A model generated the notes under the pieces. It ran no database searches and had not been told where the DNA came from. It was given only the letters and a program-made list of their open reading frames with translations. The position numbers and the translations under genes were made by a program. A stretch of 64,000 nt of DNA. Origin: Nautilus pompilius (lineage: Eukaryota > Mollusca > Cephalopoda > Nautilida > Nautilidae). Each line of letters starts with the position of its first letter. Within the stretch, counting starts at the first letter, position 1. The stretch is from the NCBI GenBank assembly GCA_018389105.1, contig JACATO010001547.1, positions 1-64,000 of the forward strand, given 5' to 3'. Positions 48,131-60,912 of the stretch are shown here, piece after piece.

Positions 48131-49287
48131 CGATCCACTAGGTATCTCCGCTAATGCGTGGCGGTCGAAACGTTCAGAGAGGCTCGTAATTACGTAGAGG
48201 GAGAAGAAAGTAAAAGAAGAAAAAAAAATCGAGATCATCTATCTGTTTCTTCCTCACCGCGAGCGAGGGAAAAGGATGCGACTGTTGTTCATCACCAGGT
48301 ATTTACGAAATGGTTCTAGTTTCTAGGCGTGTGGCAGGTACGAGGTGTGGCAGAGGCGAAATGATAGACGACATGGCAGATGATTGATACTAGCACCAGA
48401 GTGATGTAATCAAATATCCTCCAGTTTTTAGTTCCTTTCAGTTTATACAATACAAACGTATTTTCTTAACAATTAAGAATCGATAGATTACCTGTCGTAC
48501 AGGAACAATTACCTGGCATTCTCAGGTAAGATGTTTGATAAATGCACTTTAAGGAAACGTTCCGGTGGATATGTTTCCGGGTGCCGATCAAACAACATCT
48601 GTTAGTTGCTTGTTTTGTTTTGTTTTTTTTTAAAAGTCTTTTTAATATTCCTGCGTCGACGCTTTGGGGAAACCTGATTTTGAAGTGTCGGAAACATCAA
48701 AGAAACCCTGCAGGCTGGCGGAATACGGTGGCAGCGTGAAAAAAAAAAAAAAAAAGAAATAAGGGAAAGAGTTTTTGAATCTTGTAAGCATTGGCGTATT
48801 TACTGGGAGCAGGCTAGGCGGGCATCGAATAACGCAAGCGGCTCTAGATCGGCCTTCTGTGAGTCCCCGTCCCGTGCCCATCTACTTCCGTAACTACCAG
48901 ACCTATTCCTGGGCCCTGCCAAAAAATTAAGAAGCTGCCATTAGCGCGATTCCAAAAAAATTTCAAAAAAAACGATTAGTGCCACCATAAATATTAACTG
49001 CACTCGTAGAAATTTTATTCCACTAATTAACGATTCAATTGAAAAAAAAAAGCATATTTTCTGATACCTAATCGTGTCGGAATCCTAGATGACTTGTAAT
49101 ATATATATATACATATTGCCTAATATCGGTAGCAGCCCGAAGAATTTGCCCCTGTCTACACACCCAGAACTTCTGATTGTTTTTACCACCCTATTAGGTA
49201 TCTTAAAGTCTAAGATTTAAACTTGGCTGCTCCAGTATTTTTTAACCATTTCTATCACTCTCCTGCGTGTTCGCGCTCCAGCCTTTT

Positions 49288-49316
49288 CTCCGGGTACTGC
49301 TGTTTTCTCACCTCAA
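49288..49316 (+). repeat. Conserved dispersed-repeat motif, copy 1
   Basis: CTTTTCTCCGGGTACT followed by GCTGTTTTCTCACC matches the string GTTTTCTCCGGGTACTCCGG / GTTTCCTCCCAC, which I know as a sequence dispersed in many animal genomes within SINEs or other non-autonomous elements. The opposite-strand copy is at 51755-51791. Element boundaries are not visible. Confidence 0.5.
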
Positions 49317-49560
49317 CTACTAATCAGAAGAGTTTCTAGTAAATTCTTTCCTCTATACGGCCCCACCCGCTTGCGTGCCGGGCGCAGTCGTGGCACGCTG
49401 CCATAAATGCACTCAACTTCGATCGGCTATTGCGATGGGCGATAATGGCGACTGGGTTGATTCGGCGTAAGATTGAAAAGTTGTAAACATGAAAAATCAA
49501 AGTACATATCCATCAAAAATAAGCATGAATTAGGTGGAGAGAGCACTCGTCTTCGATGGT

Positions 49561-49592
<32 letters not shown>

Positions 49593-49843
49593 CATCCTCT
49601 CTCTCTCTCTCTTTCCATCTCTCTCCATCTCTCTCTCTCCAGCTCTCTTTCCATCTCTCTCTCTCTCTCTCTCTCTCCCTCCTCTCTCTCTCCATCTCTC
49701 TCCATATCTCTCTCTCTCTCTCTCCCTCCTCTCTCTCTCTCCATCTCCATCTCTCTTTCCATCTCTCTCTCTCCCTTCTCTCCCTCCTCTCTCTCCATCT
49801 CCATCTCTCTTTCCACCTCTCTCTCTCTCTCTCTCTCTCTCTC
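49561..49843. repeat. (CT)n low-complexity block with CCATCTCT steps
   Basis: About 280 bp of CT repeat with CCATCTCTCT, CCAGCTCT and CCATATCT steps. Frames across it are artefacts. Confidence 0.96.
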
Positions 49844-51754
49844 GTTTTGATTAGTGCTATTTTAAAGCAACGTATTCGTTAAAATCCCTTACAACACAAC
49901 CAGAAACAAAGCTCACCGATTATAAAATCATGCGATATTTCTTTCCGTTCTGAACGAGTGGTTTTCATCGTGAAAACACTTGCCGGAAAGTATATGCAAG
50001 TTCATGGCTTTGGTGTAAGTAAATATCGAAGAAGGTCTTTCAGCTTTAGTTTGAAAGACGAAAACCTATTATAGAAGATAGTATGAAGTGAGCTGGATTA
50101 AATCAAATGGTCTTGATAAAAAATTATTATAGTTCTTGCAATAACTGATGATCTTGGTAATAATATAGACATTTAATAAGCATTATATCGGGATCGGTTT
50201 TCTAACAATATATCCAGGAAATCTGGCTGGTAACAGTTAGTGTCTATTGTAGAACCACGATAGTACAGCCTACGGAACCATGGAAAATAAGAAAATGCAT
50301 GTTATTTCTAGGTAATTTTTAGAGGAAAATCACACTCTTGAATACGGCTGTATTACTGTGATTTAGGGTGGCTGCACCTGGAATAGTTCAAATCTGTACA
50401 AAATGGAGCACGGAAAACTTAGTCCAACTAATTAATTATAGCCCTAGTTCAAGTTTTGTCCACTAGGACTTCGCTGTAACGGTCAAGTCTTGGAGAGAAG
50501 AGGTAGAGATGGCAAAAAACCTGATCGTCTAGAAACCGATGCCACTGGTTAGTCACCAAAAAAACAACAAAAAATCAGCTCCAAGACACCATGATGATCT
50601 AGCACGCTACAATCTTCTGTTACTCATATCTGTTCTCTGCTTGGGGATTTCATGTTAAGCTTCATAAAATTGACTTCTTGTTTTTTCATGTACAATTTAT
50701 TATTCCTTTAACAAAATGAACAATATATATATATATATGAGGTTTCCTCACACAACTATGTCCTAGTATTTCGTCTCTCTATATAAGCAGTATTTTAGAT
50801 ACATTTTGTCCAGGAAAATTGTGCCATAAGTTAACCAATTTCAGACTGGATGACTCCAGTCGTCAAAACGTAATCCAATTGTTGTGCACGTCTTTTTTTG
50901 TGAAATGCTTTGCTTCTAGAATTCATTGTATTAGCTTGTTTAAATTTTGCATACATCTAAATTTAAACAGGAAAGTTGTACGTATAAAAGAATACACACA
51001 GAGTATTATGAAGCTTTTGAGGATTTCAATAATTAATAACTGATTAATGACACACGGTAAAACAAAGGCTGTATTAAAGTTATATGCCAACTTTTTTATT
51101 AATTTTTCCTAATGTTGCTGCTCGAACTGCTGTGGAGCCAAAATGGCGACAATCGAGGAGAAAGTAAACTGCATCTTGTTGTTTTCCGCAACGAAGTCGG
51201 CCACTGCAGCGAAATGAAAGTTTAGGGACACATTACAATTCACTATCAGACAACTTCATTAAAAGCTAAACTAAGTTTAAAGAAACTGGTTCCGTCAATG
51301 ATGGAAAAACGGTCTGGCAGACTCTGCACCGGTCGAGAAACCATTACAGCTGTCGAAGGCTTTTCTAGAAGCCCGGAAAGATCGCTTTGCCGAGTCTCAG
51401 AAAAAAAGTTAAGTATTTATTTTTGGCAGCTCGTAAAGCCATAGCAGTCAGGCATGAACAAGACACTAATCGAAGCAGTTATCGATCTCATAAAACCCTA
51501 ACAGCTGGAGAATGCGGTTGAGGCATTGGCAGACTGAACTGGAGGCCGTATAGCTGGGGATAGAGGTTAAGCAGAAAGATTCATCGCTTGATTACAAACA
51601 AAATTATCATGGTTGTGATATAATTTCTTTTAGTTTTATCGTATGTAGTTAAACATTTAGTAAACGAACTCCCTCCCAAATCTCTATAAACACCCTAAGC
51701 TAAGGCTAGATATCTGTTTATTTGTTTGTCCGATTACAAAAGCTTATATCCAGT
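49844..51754. other. AT-rich intergenic stretch, no gene recognised
   Basis: Only short frames (up to about 74 codons). A TA run lies at 50725-50740. AAAATGGCGAC at about 51139 resembles a YY1-type element, without other support. Confidence 0.5.
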
Positions 51755-51791
51755 AGTGGGAGGAAACCGCAGTACTCGGAGAAAAGCCACG
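51755..51791 (-). repeat. Conserved dispersed-repeat motif, copy 2
   Basis: The plus strand reads TGGGAGGAAACCGCAGTACT then CGGAGAAAAGCCACGCGG. This is close to the widely dispersed TGGGAGGAAACCGGAGTACC / CGGAGAAAACCCACG string, so the minus strand carries the same sense as 49288-49316. Downstream sequence to about 51900 may be part of the element, but no ends are evident. Confidence 0.55.
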
Positions 51792-53658
51792 CGGAATCGA
51801 GTGGCAGGGAAAAAGATCGAGATAATCTACGCCACTGACTGGGCGCCATAGAGGGTCCAGACGTATTGGGGACCAGAAGACGGCCGCAGACATGGCAGGA
51901 GAGGAAACATCAGAAAGAACATGGCTGATAGTAGCGTAACCATTTAAAAAAAAAAAACAAAAAAAACATGCGGAATGTATGATTAAGAGCTGACACCTAG
52001 ACATCAACGTGGGGATGATGTCAAGGATGGAAATTCCGTGATCCTGGAAGCAAAATTTGTAAAAAAAAAAAAAAAAAATTGCTTTTGTATACGAAATCAC
52101 GTGTCGTCATCGAAATAAGAGATCATGTCCACGAAAAAAGACCCTTTAATCCGCGAAAATACAAAATCTGTTTCAGTGAAACCTTCATTCATTCCAGTTT
52201 GCTGAGCCATGGCCTGGTAAAGTTCAAACAAAAATGAGAAATTTCACGAAAGTCGATTGCGGAGGACAGAACAGACTGCAGTTTGAAATTTTGCTTTAAA
52301 TAAATGACGGAATTCTCATGAACCGCACGGCTCTGCGAAATTCCAATTTTTAAAAGAAAGCCACTGTACGTAGGCAGGGGAGATAATCCAGAGTAATTTC
52401 GAAAAGATTCTTCTTTTCTTTTTTATTCCATAAACGAATGCAACATGTGAAATATGAAACAATGGGCTAATTACCCGCAGAAAATAATTAAAATTTTACA
52501 AGGTGCGTATATAAAAAATGCAGGGCAGCTCAATAAGTGTTTCCAAAAGCTTTGACTGAATTTCCTACTTCATGCCTGAGCATTCCGAAATTGTCCCTTG
52601 TGAGAATATTCTTTGCAGTTTCTTTTTTATACACGTTTCTTTCTTCTTCCTTGTTTTTTTTTTTTTTATTTTTTGACCGAAGAGAATGTGCAGAAAGGCC
52701 ATGAAGCAAACAGAATTCTAATTACGCGGCTGGTGGTCCGGAAATTCTAGACTTCTTCTTGAAGAGCTCCCTGCAGGTGGTAAGCTGAACGGCGGCTAAA
52801 GAAGGGGGAGGAAAAAAAATTGGTAAGAACGTCATTCCTCACGTGCCTGGACGGACTGGGAGATTCTTAAAGCCTGGATGTGATTCAACCCACGAACTGC
52901 AAAAATTCCAGCAATGACCTTTGGTATGGCTATTTCGCGGACGCGCGATTAAGTGTCTGCAAAAAATTACCAGTCAGGGGAAGAGAACTCTCTCGACAGT
53001 AATGCCGTCCAGCCTGCAAAAACAGAAAGAAAGCAAAAACAGCTTTAAAAAAAAATAAAAATAGCTTTTAAACGATAAGTTTAATGTGTGTTTTATTGTC
53101 ATTCACGATCTTCTGGTAATAAACTTTAGTACATTTCTGAAAATTCTACTTGGAGCACTCTGGTCTCGCCCCGTCCCCCCAGATTCATGATTCCACTATT
53201 TGGAGGAAACTATGATTTTATACACAAAATGCAGCATCGCATGGAAATACCGGAGCAAAGCCTACAGAAATCTCATTAGTTATCAGTACAGCCCCACCCC
53301 CTCAGTTAGAGCCAAATATCGTGCCCCACCAACTTCTGGGGAGTTCCAGGTGAAATCGGACCCGGATGCTATAACGGCGAATGGCGTTTGTTCTCCTCGG
53401 TGTTGCGCAGAGATATTTAATTATTTATGACACAGCATTTGTTAATTATGGCTAGGCTATTTATCGAAAATAGTAGTTACGATGTTCCTCCAGGTGTTGA
53501 TTTAATTTAAAAGTGTAATTAAAACAAATTTAAATGTTTAAGAACTTTATTTGGGAGGCAATAATTCGCTGGCACCTAGAAAACCAAAATTGTACTTGTT
53601 AGATAAATGTCGATTTTTGGTCCGTTAGCAATAATTCCTCTAGGAAAAGAGGACATTT
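51792..53658. other. Intergenic stretch, no gene recognised
   Basis: Poly-A runs at 51945-51968 and 52061-52078, poly-T at 52654-52674. The frames, including a 118-codon minus-strand one ending at 51744, have no recognisable domain and overlap the dispersed-repeat motif. Confidence 0.5.
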
Positions 53659-53674
53659 AATAATAATAATAATA

Positions 53675-53750
<76 letters not shown>
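53659..53750. repeat. (AAT)n microsatellite
   Basis: About 30 TAA/AAT units with one phase slip near 53675. Confidence 0.97.
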
Positions 53751-53751
<1 letters not shown>

Positions 53752-53974
53752 TCAAAGAAAAATCAATATAAATTAAAGAAATTATATAATTTCAAGTTTA
53801 TTCTAAACTGATTTGTGGGTAAAAAGACCGATATTTTGTAAATAAAATGTATTGAAATTAAAATTTACCAGCGATAGAATCACACACAACAACAACGACA
53901 ATAGAAAGATTTTTAATTAGATAAAGCCGACAAATCTAGAAGATAATACGCAGGTCAGTCGAGCAGCAATGACA

Positions 53975-54165
53975 CGTAACTACAAAAACGGCTTACCATG
54001 AATGAGGGGTCGAGTTCGAATCCCGATCGGCCACGAGCTCTGTTTGGCATTATCTCTCTAGCACGATTTCTTCTCGCCCTTCTCCACCGGATGGCTACTC
54101 GCGCGGCCATTCCCCGATAACTCCGCTTTCCTTCCACATCTAAAAAAAAAAAAAAAAAAAAAAAA
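53975..54165 (+). mobile_element. tRNA-derived SINE, family copy 2, with poly-A tail
   Basis: A B box, AGTTCGAATCC (from about 54013), is one mismatch from the consensus. It is followed by CGATCGGCCACGAGCTC, CGCCCTTCTCCACCGGATGG and CTTTCCTTCCACATC, then a poly-A tail of 23 bases at about 54141-54165. The body matches the minus-strand copy at 43763-43893, and the B-box region matches 63440-63560. The 5' head is poorly preserved, and a target-site duplication is not convincing. Confidence 0.7.
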
Positions 54166-56760
54166 TAGAAAAAAATGAAGATTTCTAGTAGAGTTTTTCC
54201 GGTTCTTGTAGAGTTCGGCTGGCAGGCTGTCCGATCTTCTCGTCAGTTCACTTACGCCAGGTTACAGAGTGTGGCTGCTGGACTGACTGGCATGAATTCC
54301 TGCACTGCAAACGAACTTACGCACCCAGGTGATTGGCGGGTAACATGTAACACATTCAAAAACACAAAATTACCCGAGCATTTTCAAGTCACTGTCCACG
54401 TTCAGCAGAACAAACTTCCTGAGTTAAATACAGAAGAGAAAATCCGAAATTTGCAAACCTATAATGCAAATAATTATATAGTTGGGTGTAACGAATCGTG
54501 CTAATTAAGAGCAGGAGAGACCGGGATCGGTTGCTAAAACACGAGAAATGCCCAATTAAACTTAAATATAAAGCTGTAGAATTTGTGCTCGATAAAAGAG
54601 TTAACGGGGAAGATGTATTTAAATCACGTAGTAATGGTTTGAAATTCTGAACAAATAAATAGTTTGTGCTCCGTATTTCTCTCTCCGACGACGGATGCGC
54701 AAAAATATCGTTCTCACAGATCGTATGGTTTTTTTTAACCGATCACCGTGTGCAGCCACTCGCGATCGACCAGGTGCGACTTGTCAGGAACCGTAACCCG
54801 ATGCTTAAACGAGAAGAATAAAGATCCAATTGTGCATTTACACTGAGAGCAAATGTTTAAGTCCGAAAATGGATACAAGTTGGAGCGTAGTCTTGTAAGT
54901 TAGTTGTTTGTTTCATATAAATAGCGTGATAACTCAAATAAGGAATAGGAAGTCGTATCTTGTTGTTGTCCTACGCACCCCCCCTAACTCTATAGAGCTG
55001 TATTATGTCCGTCATGGATGCAGATTTTCCGGTATGTATCTCATCTTGGACACTTGTTCCCTTGACGACGAACCCGGACTCTTTGACGTATACTAGTATT
55101 GGTATTTTTTCTTTTCTTTTAAAAAGAAATTAATTTTTTTTTTTTCCTGTTAAAGGTTTTCTGTGATACATACACTCGTTCGACGAAATTATTATATATT
55201 TAACGCGATCGTTTTTGGTACTGATGAACAAGCAGCCGGTTCTAGCAGGTTCTTCGAGAGTTCGTTAAAAGATATATATATATATATATATTAATAATAA
55301 ATAAAAGCATTTTATAACCCAGGAACAAACAAGGTTTTAAGAAACTCTGTGCAAGATATTTTATATATTTCAGGTAGCTTAAACTGATAACTAATACACC
55401 CTTTAGTTCTTAAAATTTCCGGGAAAATCTGTTTAAAGTGAAAGTAGACCGGCTGTTATGAGTTATCAATGGGCTTGTGTGTGTGTGCGCGTCAAACATT
55501 AATTTATAGATCTAAATCTATTAGTGACACTGGTCACAGGAGTTCTTGTAGATTTTCTGGAAGCCCCATACGAAACAGCACTCGACTATTTGCGATATTC
55601 TTTGCGTTTCTAAAATTAGTAATGGCGGCATATCAGAAAATCTCCAATTAAGTATTCCCGTGGAGATATATCGGGACGCGCGGCTGTTTTATGTTTTTGA
55701 ACACTTCGGAAGTTAAAGTAGGAGGGAGTCCCGAACTCATTTGAAGGGCCATGAGACGACGCAAAGTAGATGTCAGGAAGCAAAGGTTACGCGTAGAAAC
55801 CACGCGCGCGAACTCATTTTGTGTTTTCCTTGACAGGAGAGGTAACGAGACGTTCATTAAGAGAGGATTGACTGTTTGTGCACGAATAAATGGCGACTAC
55901 ATGTCATCTAACGCAGTTAATCCTCCGTATGCCACGCCATTTTGACCTGACCTACACCGCCTGGAGTCACTGGAACAATATCCCGGCGAACACCATAATC
56001 CCTCTGTTTTGTGTCACGACACCTTTAATGCTTGCTCAGTCCACGATAAGTAAGCAGAGAATTCCGAAACAACTTCTGAACTGTCTGCGCTGATCGCTAA
56101 AAAACAAAAAGGCACCCGCCGAGTTTCCTGTTCCAATAGAACAAGAAGAAACAACAGCGTCTCAGACAGAGATTTGGAACGGGGGACTTTCACATCTCAA
56201 TAAGTCACCAGGCTTCTACAGCTGTTTGCGACATCTCACTTACCTAAGTTTTAAATCTCCCTGATGAGAAATTTCCTCCCTCTTTGGTCCCGGAGCGTAA
56301 GTCGTCTCGTCTCCTTGTCTTCTGGTAAGCTCCCAGCTAGCAAACTAAACTGTACTTACAAGAAATGCATCTATGGAACTTGCAGAACATTTTAATATTA
56401 ATGCCATATTTGTAGGATTTCCACGGAAAATGTAAAGGAAAATCTCTTGCTATCATAGTTTCAACATTAACTTATGTATGTTTATAATATTCATTCGCTA
56501 ATATGCATGTACTGCATACACTAATAGTTGAGAATATATTTAAATCTGATACGGGAGCCTACATTTACTGCGTCCGGCGTGTATCATAATCGTTCCTTTT
56601 GTCATTGTTTTAAGTAAGCCACTGATAACAAACATTTACAGACACTGAAGAAACCCGACGGAACTACGGAGAGAACCATGGAGATTTTCGTTAGCCAAAA
56701 TACAGAATTTAAAACCATCGTTTCTTTGACGGAAATCTTTAACTCACCACGTCGTTACAA
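54166..56760. other. Intergenic stretch, unassigned frames
   Basis: A 109-codon plus-strand frame at 54175-54504 begins directly after the SINE tail and has no recognisable domain. Other frames are shorter. TA runs lie at 55271-55290. No RNA gene seen. Confidence 0.4.
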
Positions 56761-57158
56761 TACACACACACACACACACACACACACACCACACACACAC
56801 GCACGCACACATACACACACACATACAGACACCACATACACGCACCACATACACACACACATACACCACACACACGCACACATACATACATACACACACA
56901 TATACATACACACATACACACACACATATACACACACACGCACACACACACACATATACACACACACACGCACACATACACACACATATATACACACACA
57001 CACACACCACACACACACACACACGCACACATATACACACACACATACACACACATATACACACATACACGCACACATACACACACATACACACACACAT
57101 ATACACACACACATATACACACACATACACCACATATACACACACACACACGCACACA
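56761..57158. repeat. (CA)n-rich block with TACA and GCAC variants
   Basis: About 400 bp of CACACA with interspersed ATACAC, CGCACA and CACCACA steps. Frames of 143-209 codons on both strands, rich in Thr/His or Cys/Val, are artefacts. Confidence 0.97.
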
Positions 57159-60100
57159 AAACAAACAGCAAGCAAACAAAACAGTTCCCTCTACTATCAG
57201 AAAAATACAAATAGGTGGAAACCCATCATAGGAACCCAAAGATGACCGAAACGGACCAGTACAAGGAAGGAAACTCGGTTTTCGTTTATCAGGAAAAAGA
57301 TCTGAGAAACAACTCAGGACATAAGAGGTACAAATACCTTTATAGACTATAATACACTCCTGGACCAAAAAGTAAACTTCCTGAAGTCAAGACGACGGAT
57401 GCAGGGGTGAAATAATAGAGCAAATAACTTTAGATTTAAAAACAGTTTCAAAAAAGGGTTAGTGTACCTCATCCATTAACAGGGTTGATGCAAAGCTGTA
57501 CAACACGGATCTGCCGAAGAGCCGGTCAGGGTGAAGGGAGGTGACAAAGACATACGATGGATGGCCAAGTGGTTAGCGAACTAACAACGAGATTTCTATT
57601 GACGTCATTTGCACCAACTTCGTCGCAGAGCTCTCAGAGGAGCGGCTAACATCCTGTTCGCAGAAGATTTTACCGTTTAGGTGCTTCGTTTTTGTTGGAA
57701 ATACCTGTTCTGGCAGAAGACATCCGCAGGGGTAGTTTTATTCGTTTAAAGGCACATCTTCTAAAGAGGCTCAGAGACAGAGACACAGAGCGGGGGGGGG
57801 GTGTGTGTGTGTTTGTGGACTGCCACTGATAAAGCGGGATGTGTTCTGCAGGGTTGCCTCCTATACTCCATCTACCACGAGAAACAAAGCTGACCGGAAA
57901 ATGCCAACACGCCTACTAAAAACCGAACGGGGAAGGGGGGCGCACAACATCTTCAAGCAAGACAACGATGACAGAAGCGAAAAGAAAGAAAGCTCACAAT
58001 TACACAGCCTTCCAACTGACAGATCATCGGAGAACGGCTGGATTTCACCGTCAATAAACAGCGCAGGCGCAATTCGAGGCTTATCGCGGATTGGTCAAGA
58101 AAACAACAGCTGACTGAACCGAAGCGCACGGTTCCGTAACAGGAAATTTTACCTTACCGACATCGTTTGGGCTGCGAAGTGACAGAGCCACGTAAATCGC
58201 GATGGTCTCACTTCGATATTTACATTTTAACTGTATTTTCGACTGTTTCTCTCAATATGTAAAAGGTGTGCGACTCTCCGAGCCGGCAGAGGTCGTCTTG
58301 GGATACAAATGCGATTTTTCGACGGGGGAACTTCTCAAAGCCGGGCTCCGTCTAAAAAACAACAAAAACCCGAGAATGGTTAAAGGGGCTGAGGCATGGG
58401 TTTTATGCAACTGTTGAATGTGTAAAGTTTGTCTTTGAGCGGGTTTTGGAAAATCGTAGAACGGGGCCCTCACTGGCGTCACGGCACGCAGGTGGTCCCG
58501 GCACGGTATCGGGTATCGGTGGATGGCCGTTTAGCGCCGATTCCTCGCCCGCCATCTGCTTCGGTTCCAGCGGTGGGGGCCATTTTTCTTCCCTCCGACA
58601 TCGATGAAAGATATAAAGTGTTCTGAAATTACCGCCCAGATCCTCGGCAGATAACAAGCCTTCCACTGGGGGGGGGGGGGGCCCGCCGCGACTCTCCGGT
58701 TTCGCTGCCTCAGGAAACAGCTCTATCCAGCACTCCTTCGTTTCTGAACGGCGTGGGGGCAAGACGCGGGGCTGTCGAAATCTACACACGCCGAACCCGG
58801 CGTACTTATCGCGAGAGGTGCCGGCTACGGAAAGGTGGGGGGGAGGGGAGGGGGTTGGGGTGGATCCGCCGATAAATCGCAGCGCCAATTAACTTACCAC
58901 TATCGGTACCATCGGCAGGACAAGCGCGTTTTTGTTTCCAAAAAAAAAAAAAACGAATGCGTTAAAAAGAAAGTACTTTGTTAACTCGAGTGGTCAACCA
59001 ATTAACCCCTCCCCGTTATTATTAGGCAAACGGCGTAATGGCGTGGCGACGATATCTCTTAGACTCGGGTAATTTGGAAAAAAAAAAAAAGTCGATGAGA
59101 ATCAGTTCGAGACTCCGCGAACAGCGGCTCGCGGCTTTATCCTCAGCCGAAGGTAATGGGTGCGCCCCACGTGGTCTTGTTTCGTCGGATTACAGATTGA
59201 TGGACAGCGCCTCCGGCGGAGAATGGCGCTACCAGCGCGCCTTGGCTAATCAGGCGCTCTATTAACCGCTGGACTGTCTGTTTCGGTCAGGTAGAAGAGC
59301 CAGCGTATCCCCAACTCGGCCAGGAGATAAGGACACAGGGTCGTAGGCTACCCATCGCACTACCGCGCCGCCCGCGGATCATCACTCGCGCGGTGTTAGA
59401 AAATAAATGAATTAAGTTTAAAAATCGAAAGAAAAAAAAAAATAAGGAAATTACGGTCAGAAACAGGTAACCACAACTTAGCGGCTCGCGGTGTTAAAGC
59501 TGTCATCGTTGGTGGTCGATACCATCCACGCCAGTCTTTCCCCTTGAAACACAAACGAGGCCGACGCGGAAGAACCCTAACCCTTCAAATATGCCACTTT
59601 TACGACTAAAAGCAAGCGGTTTATCTTGTGCAGGATATCTCATGGCGTAAATGATACAGGTCGAAACACACGTGTTTGACGTATCACATTTTATGGCGTC
59701 GTCGCCAGTACGCTCTAATACATTACCGGTTACGTAAATTATCGGATATGATGACATTAAGGATGCAAGTTAAAAGTCTGTAGCATGCGACCTTTTAATG
59801 ACAAAAACTGCAGGTTTTCGAAAAGGTTATATATATACAGGCCATACCCAGACACACAAACACACACGTGTATATTATGTCATAGCAATTGAATTCTTGT
59901 AATTTAATTTTTCGCATATTTCATTATAAATGAGTATTTCCGAAAGAATTTATCGTGTTAATTTATGCGTGGAAATTAAGGATTTAAGGATACACTATAA
60001 TATTTAAATATACATATAAATAAATATATTTGGAAAATTATCAATATAATTAATTTTTCTTTTTTATTTTATTTTATAATTTAATTTAAAAAAAAATTTT

Positions 60101-60351
60101 TTTTTTTGTCGTTTTCAGTCTTTCAAAGACAAGAGCTCCGATACTGGTGAGAGGGTCGGGAGAGAGTGAGTGAGAAGAGTAAGCGTTGTTAGGGTAGAAG
60201 ATGAAGCGGATAGTTTCTTTAAGGATATTTTTGAGATTTTAATGCTAATGTCGGCTGTCGGCTTTTCTATAAAGCATATTTTCAGTAGAAATGAATACGT
60301 AGATGATCTCATAACACACTCCTTTATATACACATCTCTCCATCTACTGAC

Positions 60352-60358
<7 letters not shown>
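57159..60358. other. Intergenic stretch with GC-rich patches and a tRNA-like A box
   Basis: At about 57561-57577 TGGCCAAGTGGTTAGCG matches a tRNA A-box region, but no B box follows, so at most it is a SINE scrap. 58250-58900 is CpG-rich and holds a 161-codon minus-strand frame (58403-58888) of low-complexity Pro/Arg content with no recognised domain. Around 59190-59390 two tRNA-head-like strings lie on the minus strand (GTCCAGCGGTTAATAGAGCG and GGCGCGGTAGTGCGATGGGT), again without B boxes. Confidence 0.4.

Positions 60359-60384
<26 letters not shown>
60359..60384. repeat. (CT)n microsatellite
   Basis: Thirteen CT units just after a TGACGTCA palindrome at 60348-60355. Confidence 0.95.
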
Positions 60385-60388
<4 letters not shown>

Positions 60389-60524
60389 TAGTAAGACATT
60401 CTTATTTATTGACACCGGGCTCTCTATGGTAGCGCAGCCGCCATATTGATCGTGCCGCGCTGCACGAGCTATTTGCGCTCTTATCCGCCTTCGGGCTCAT
60501 TGACAGACACGATTCGCACTTCCT

Positions 60525-60562
60525 CACACACACACACACACACACACAGCAACAGCAGCAGC
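60525..60562. repeat. (CA)n run and 5' target-site duplication of a SINE
   Basis: A CA run to about 60548 is followed by AACAGCAGCAGC at 60551-60562. This 12-bp string recurs exactly at 60901-60912 and flanks the SINE. Confidence 0.8.
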
Positions 60563-60900
60563 AAGCCGGCCCGGTGGGGCAGGTGGTAGCGGGTTAGCTC
60601 CGTAAGGAGACCGTTGCTCCTGTACCGGGTTCGATCCCAGGCTGGGGTCGGAGAAGAGTTGTTGCTGATGATCGCCATAGCGTGAAACAGCTGTACGACA
60701 TCTCCTTGGTGTCCGACGTGAGAGAGACCTCCCGGGTCCTTGGGGCCCACGGTGTCGGGGGACCGGGCCGTTTGTCGGCTCGACGAACGTCTCTCAGTAA
60801 CGGGGAGGACTCGACAGAGAACAGACCACTTATCTTTACGGGATGCGATGCCATTGAAAGAACCTCGTTCGGAAGTCCAAACTCGCTCAACAACAACAAC
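60563..60900 (+). mobile_element. tRNA-derived SINE with (CAA)n tail and target-site duplication
   Basis: The 338-bp element starts AAGCCGGCCCGGTGGGGCAG. It has a tRNA-like head with an A-box-like TGGTAGCGGGTTAG and a perfect B box GGTTCGATCC at 60628-60637. A unique body of about 240 bp follows, then a CAACAACAACAAC tail. Exact 12-bp direct repeats AACAGCAGCAGC at 60551-60562 and 60901-60912 are the target-site duplication, although part of the repeat resembles the tail and could be slippage. The body differs from the SINEs at 43.8 and 54.0 kb, so this is a second family. Transcription by RNA polymerase III is expected for the class. Open frames across it are incidental. Confidence 0.8.
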
Positions 60901-60912
60901 AACAGCAGCAGC

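Noticed and set aside
49427-49882. Ser/Leu-rich and Arg/Glu-rich frames over CT blocks (also at 22.1, 26.7, 32.0, 39.1, 47.9 kb)
   Set aside because: Pure dinucleotide-repeat translation, open on both strands.
53975-54030. Functional tRNA gene at the 54.0 kb B box
   Set aside because: The A-box half is missing, and the sequence continues into a SINE body with poly-A tail.
56739-57368. Cys/Val-rich 209-codon and Thr/His-rich 178-codon frames
   Set aside because: Direct translation of (CA)n microsatellite.
57561-57605. Functional tRNA gene
   Set aside because: An A-box-like head is present, but there is no B box and no cloverleaf can be drawn.
57620-57680. LFAEDF string as a reverse-transcriptase palm motif
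   Set aside because: The catalytic DD is not present, and neighbouring sequence shows no RT blocks; likely chance.
58403-58888. 161-codon minus-strand frame in a CpG-rich patch
   Set aside because: Low-complexity Pro/Arg content driven by G and C runs; no recognisable domain.
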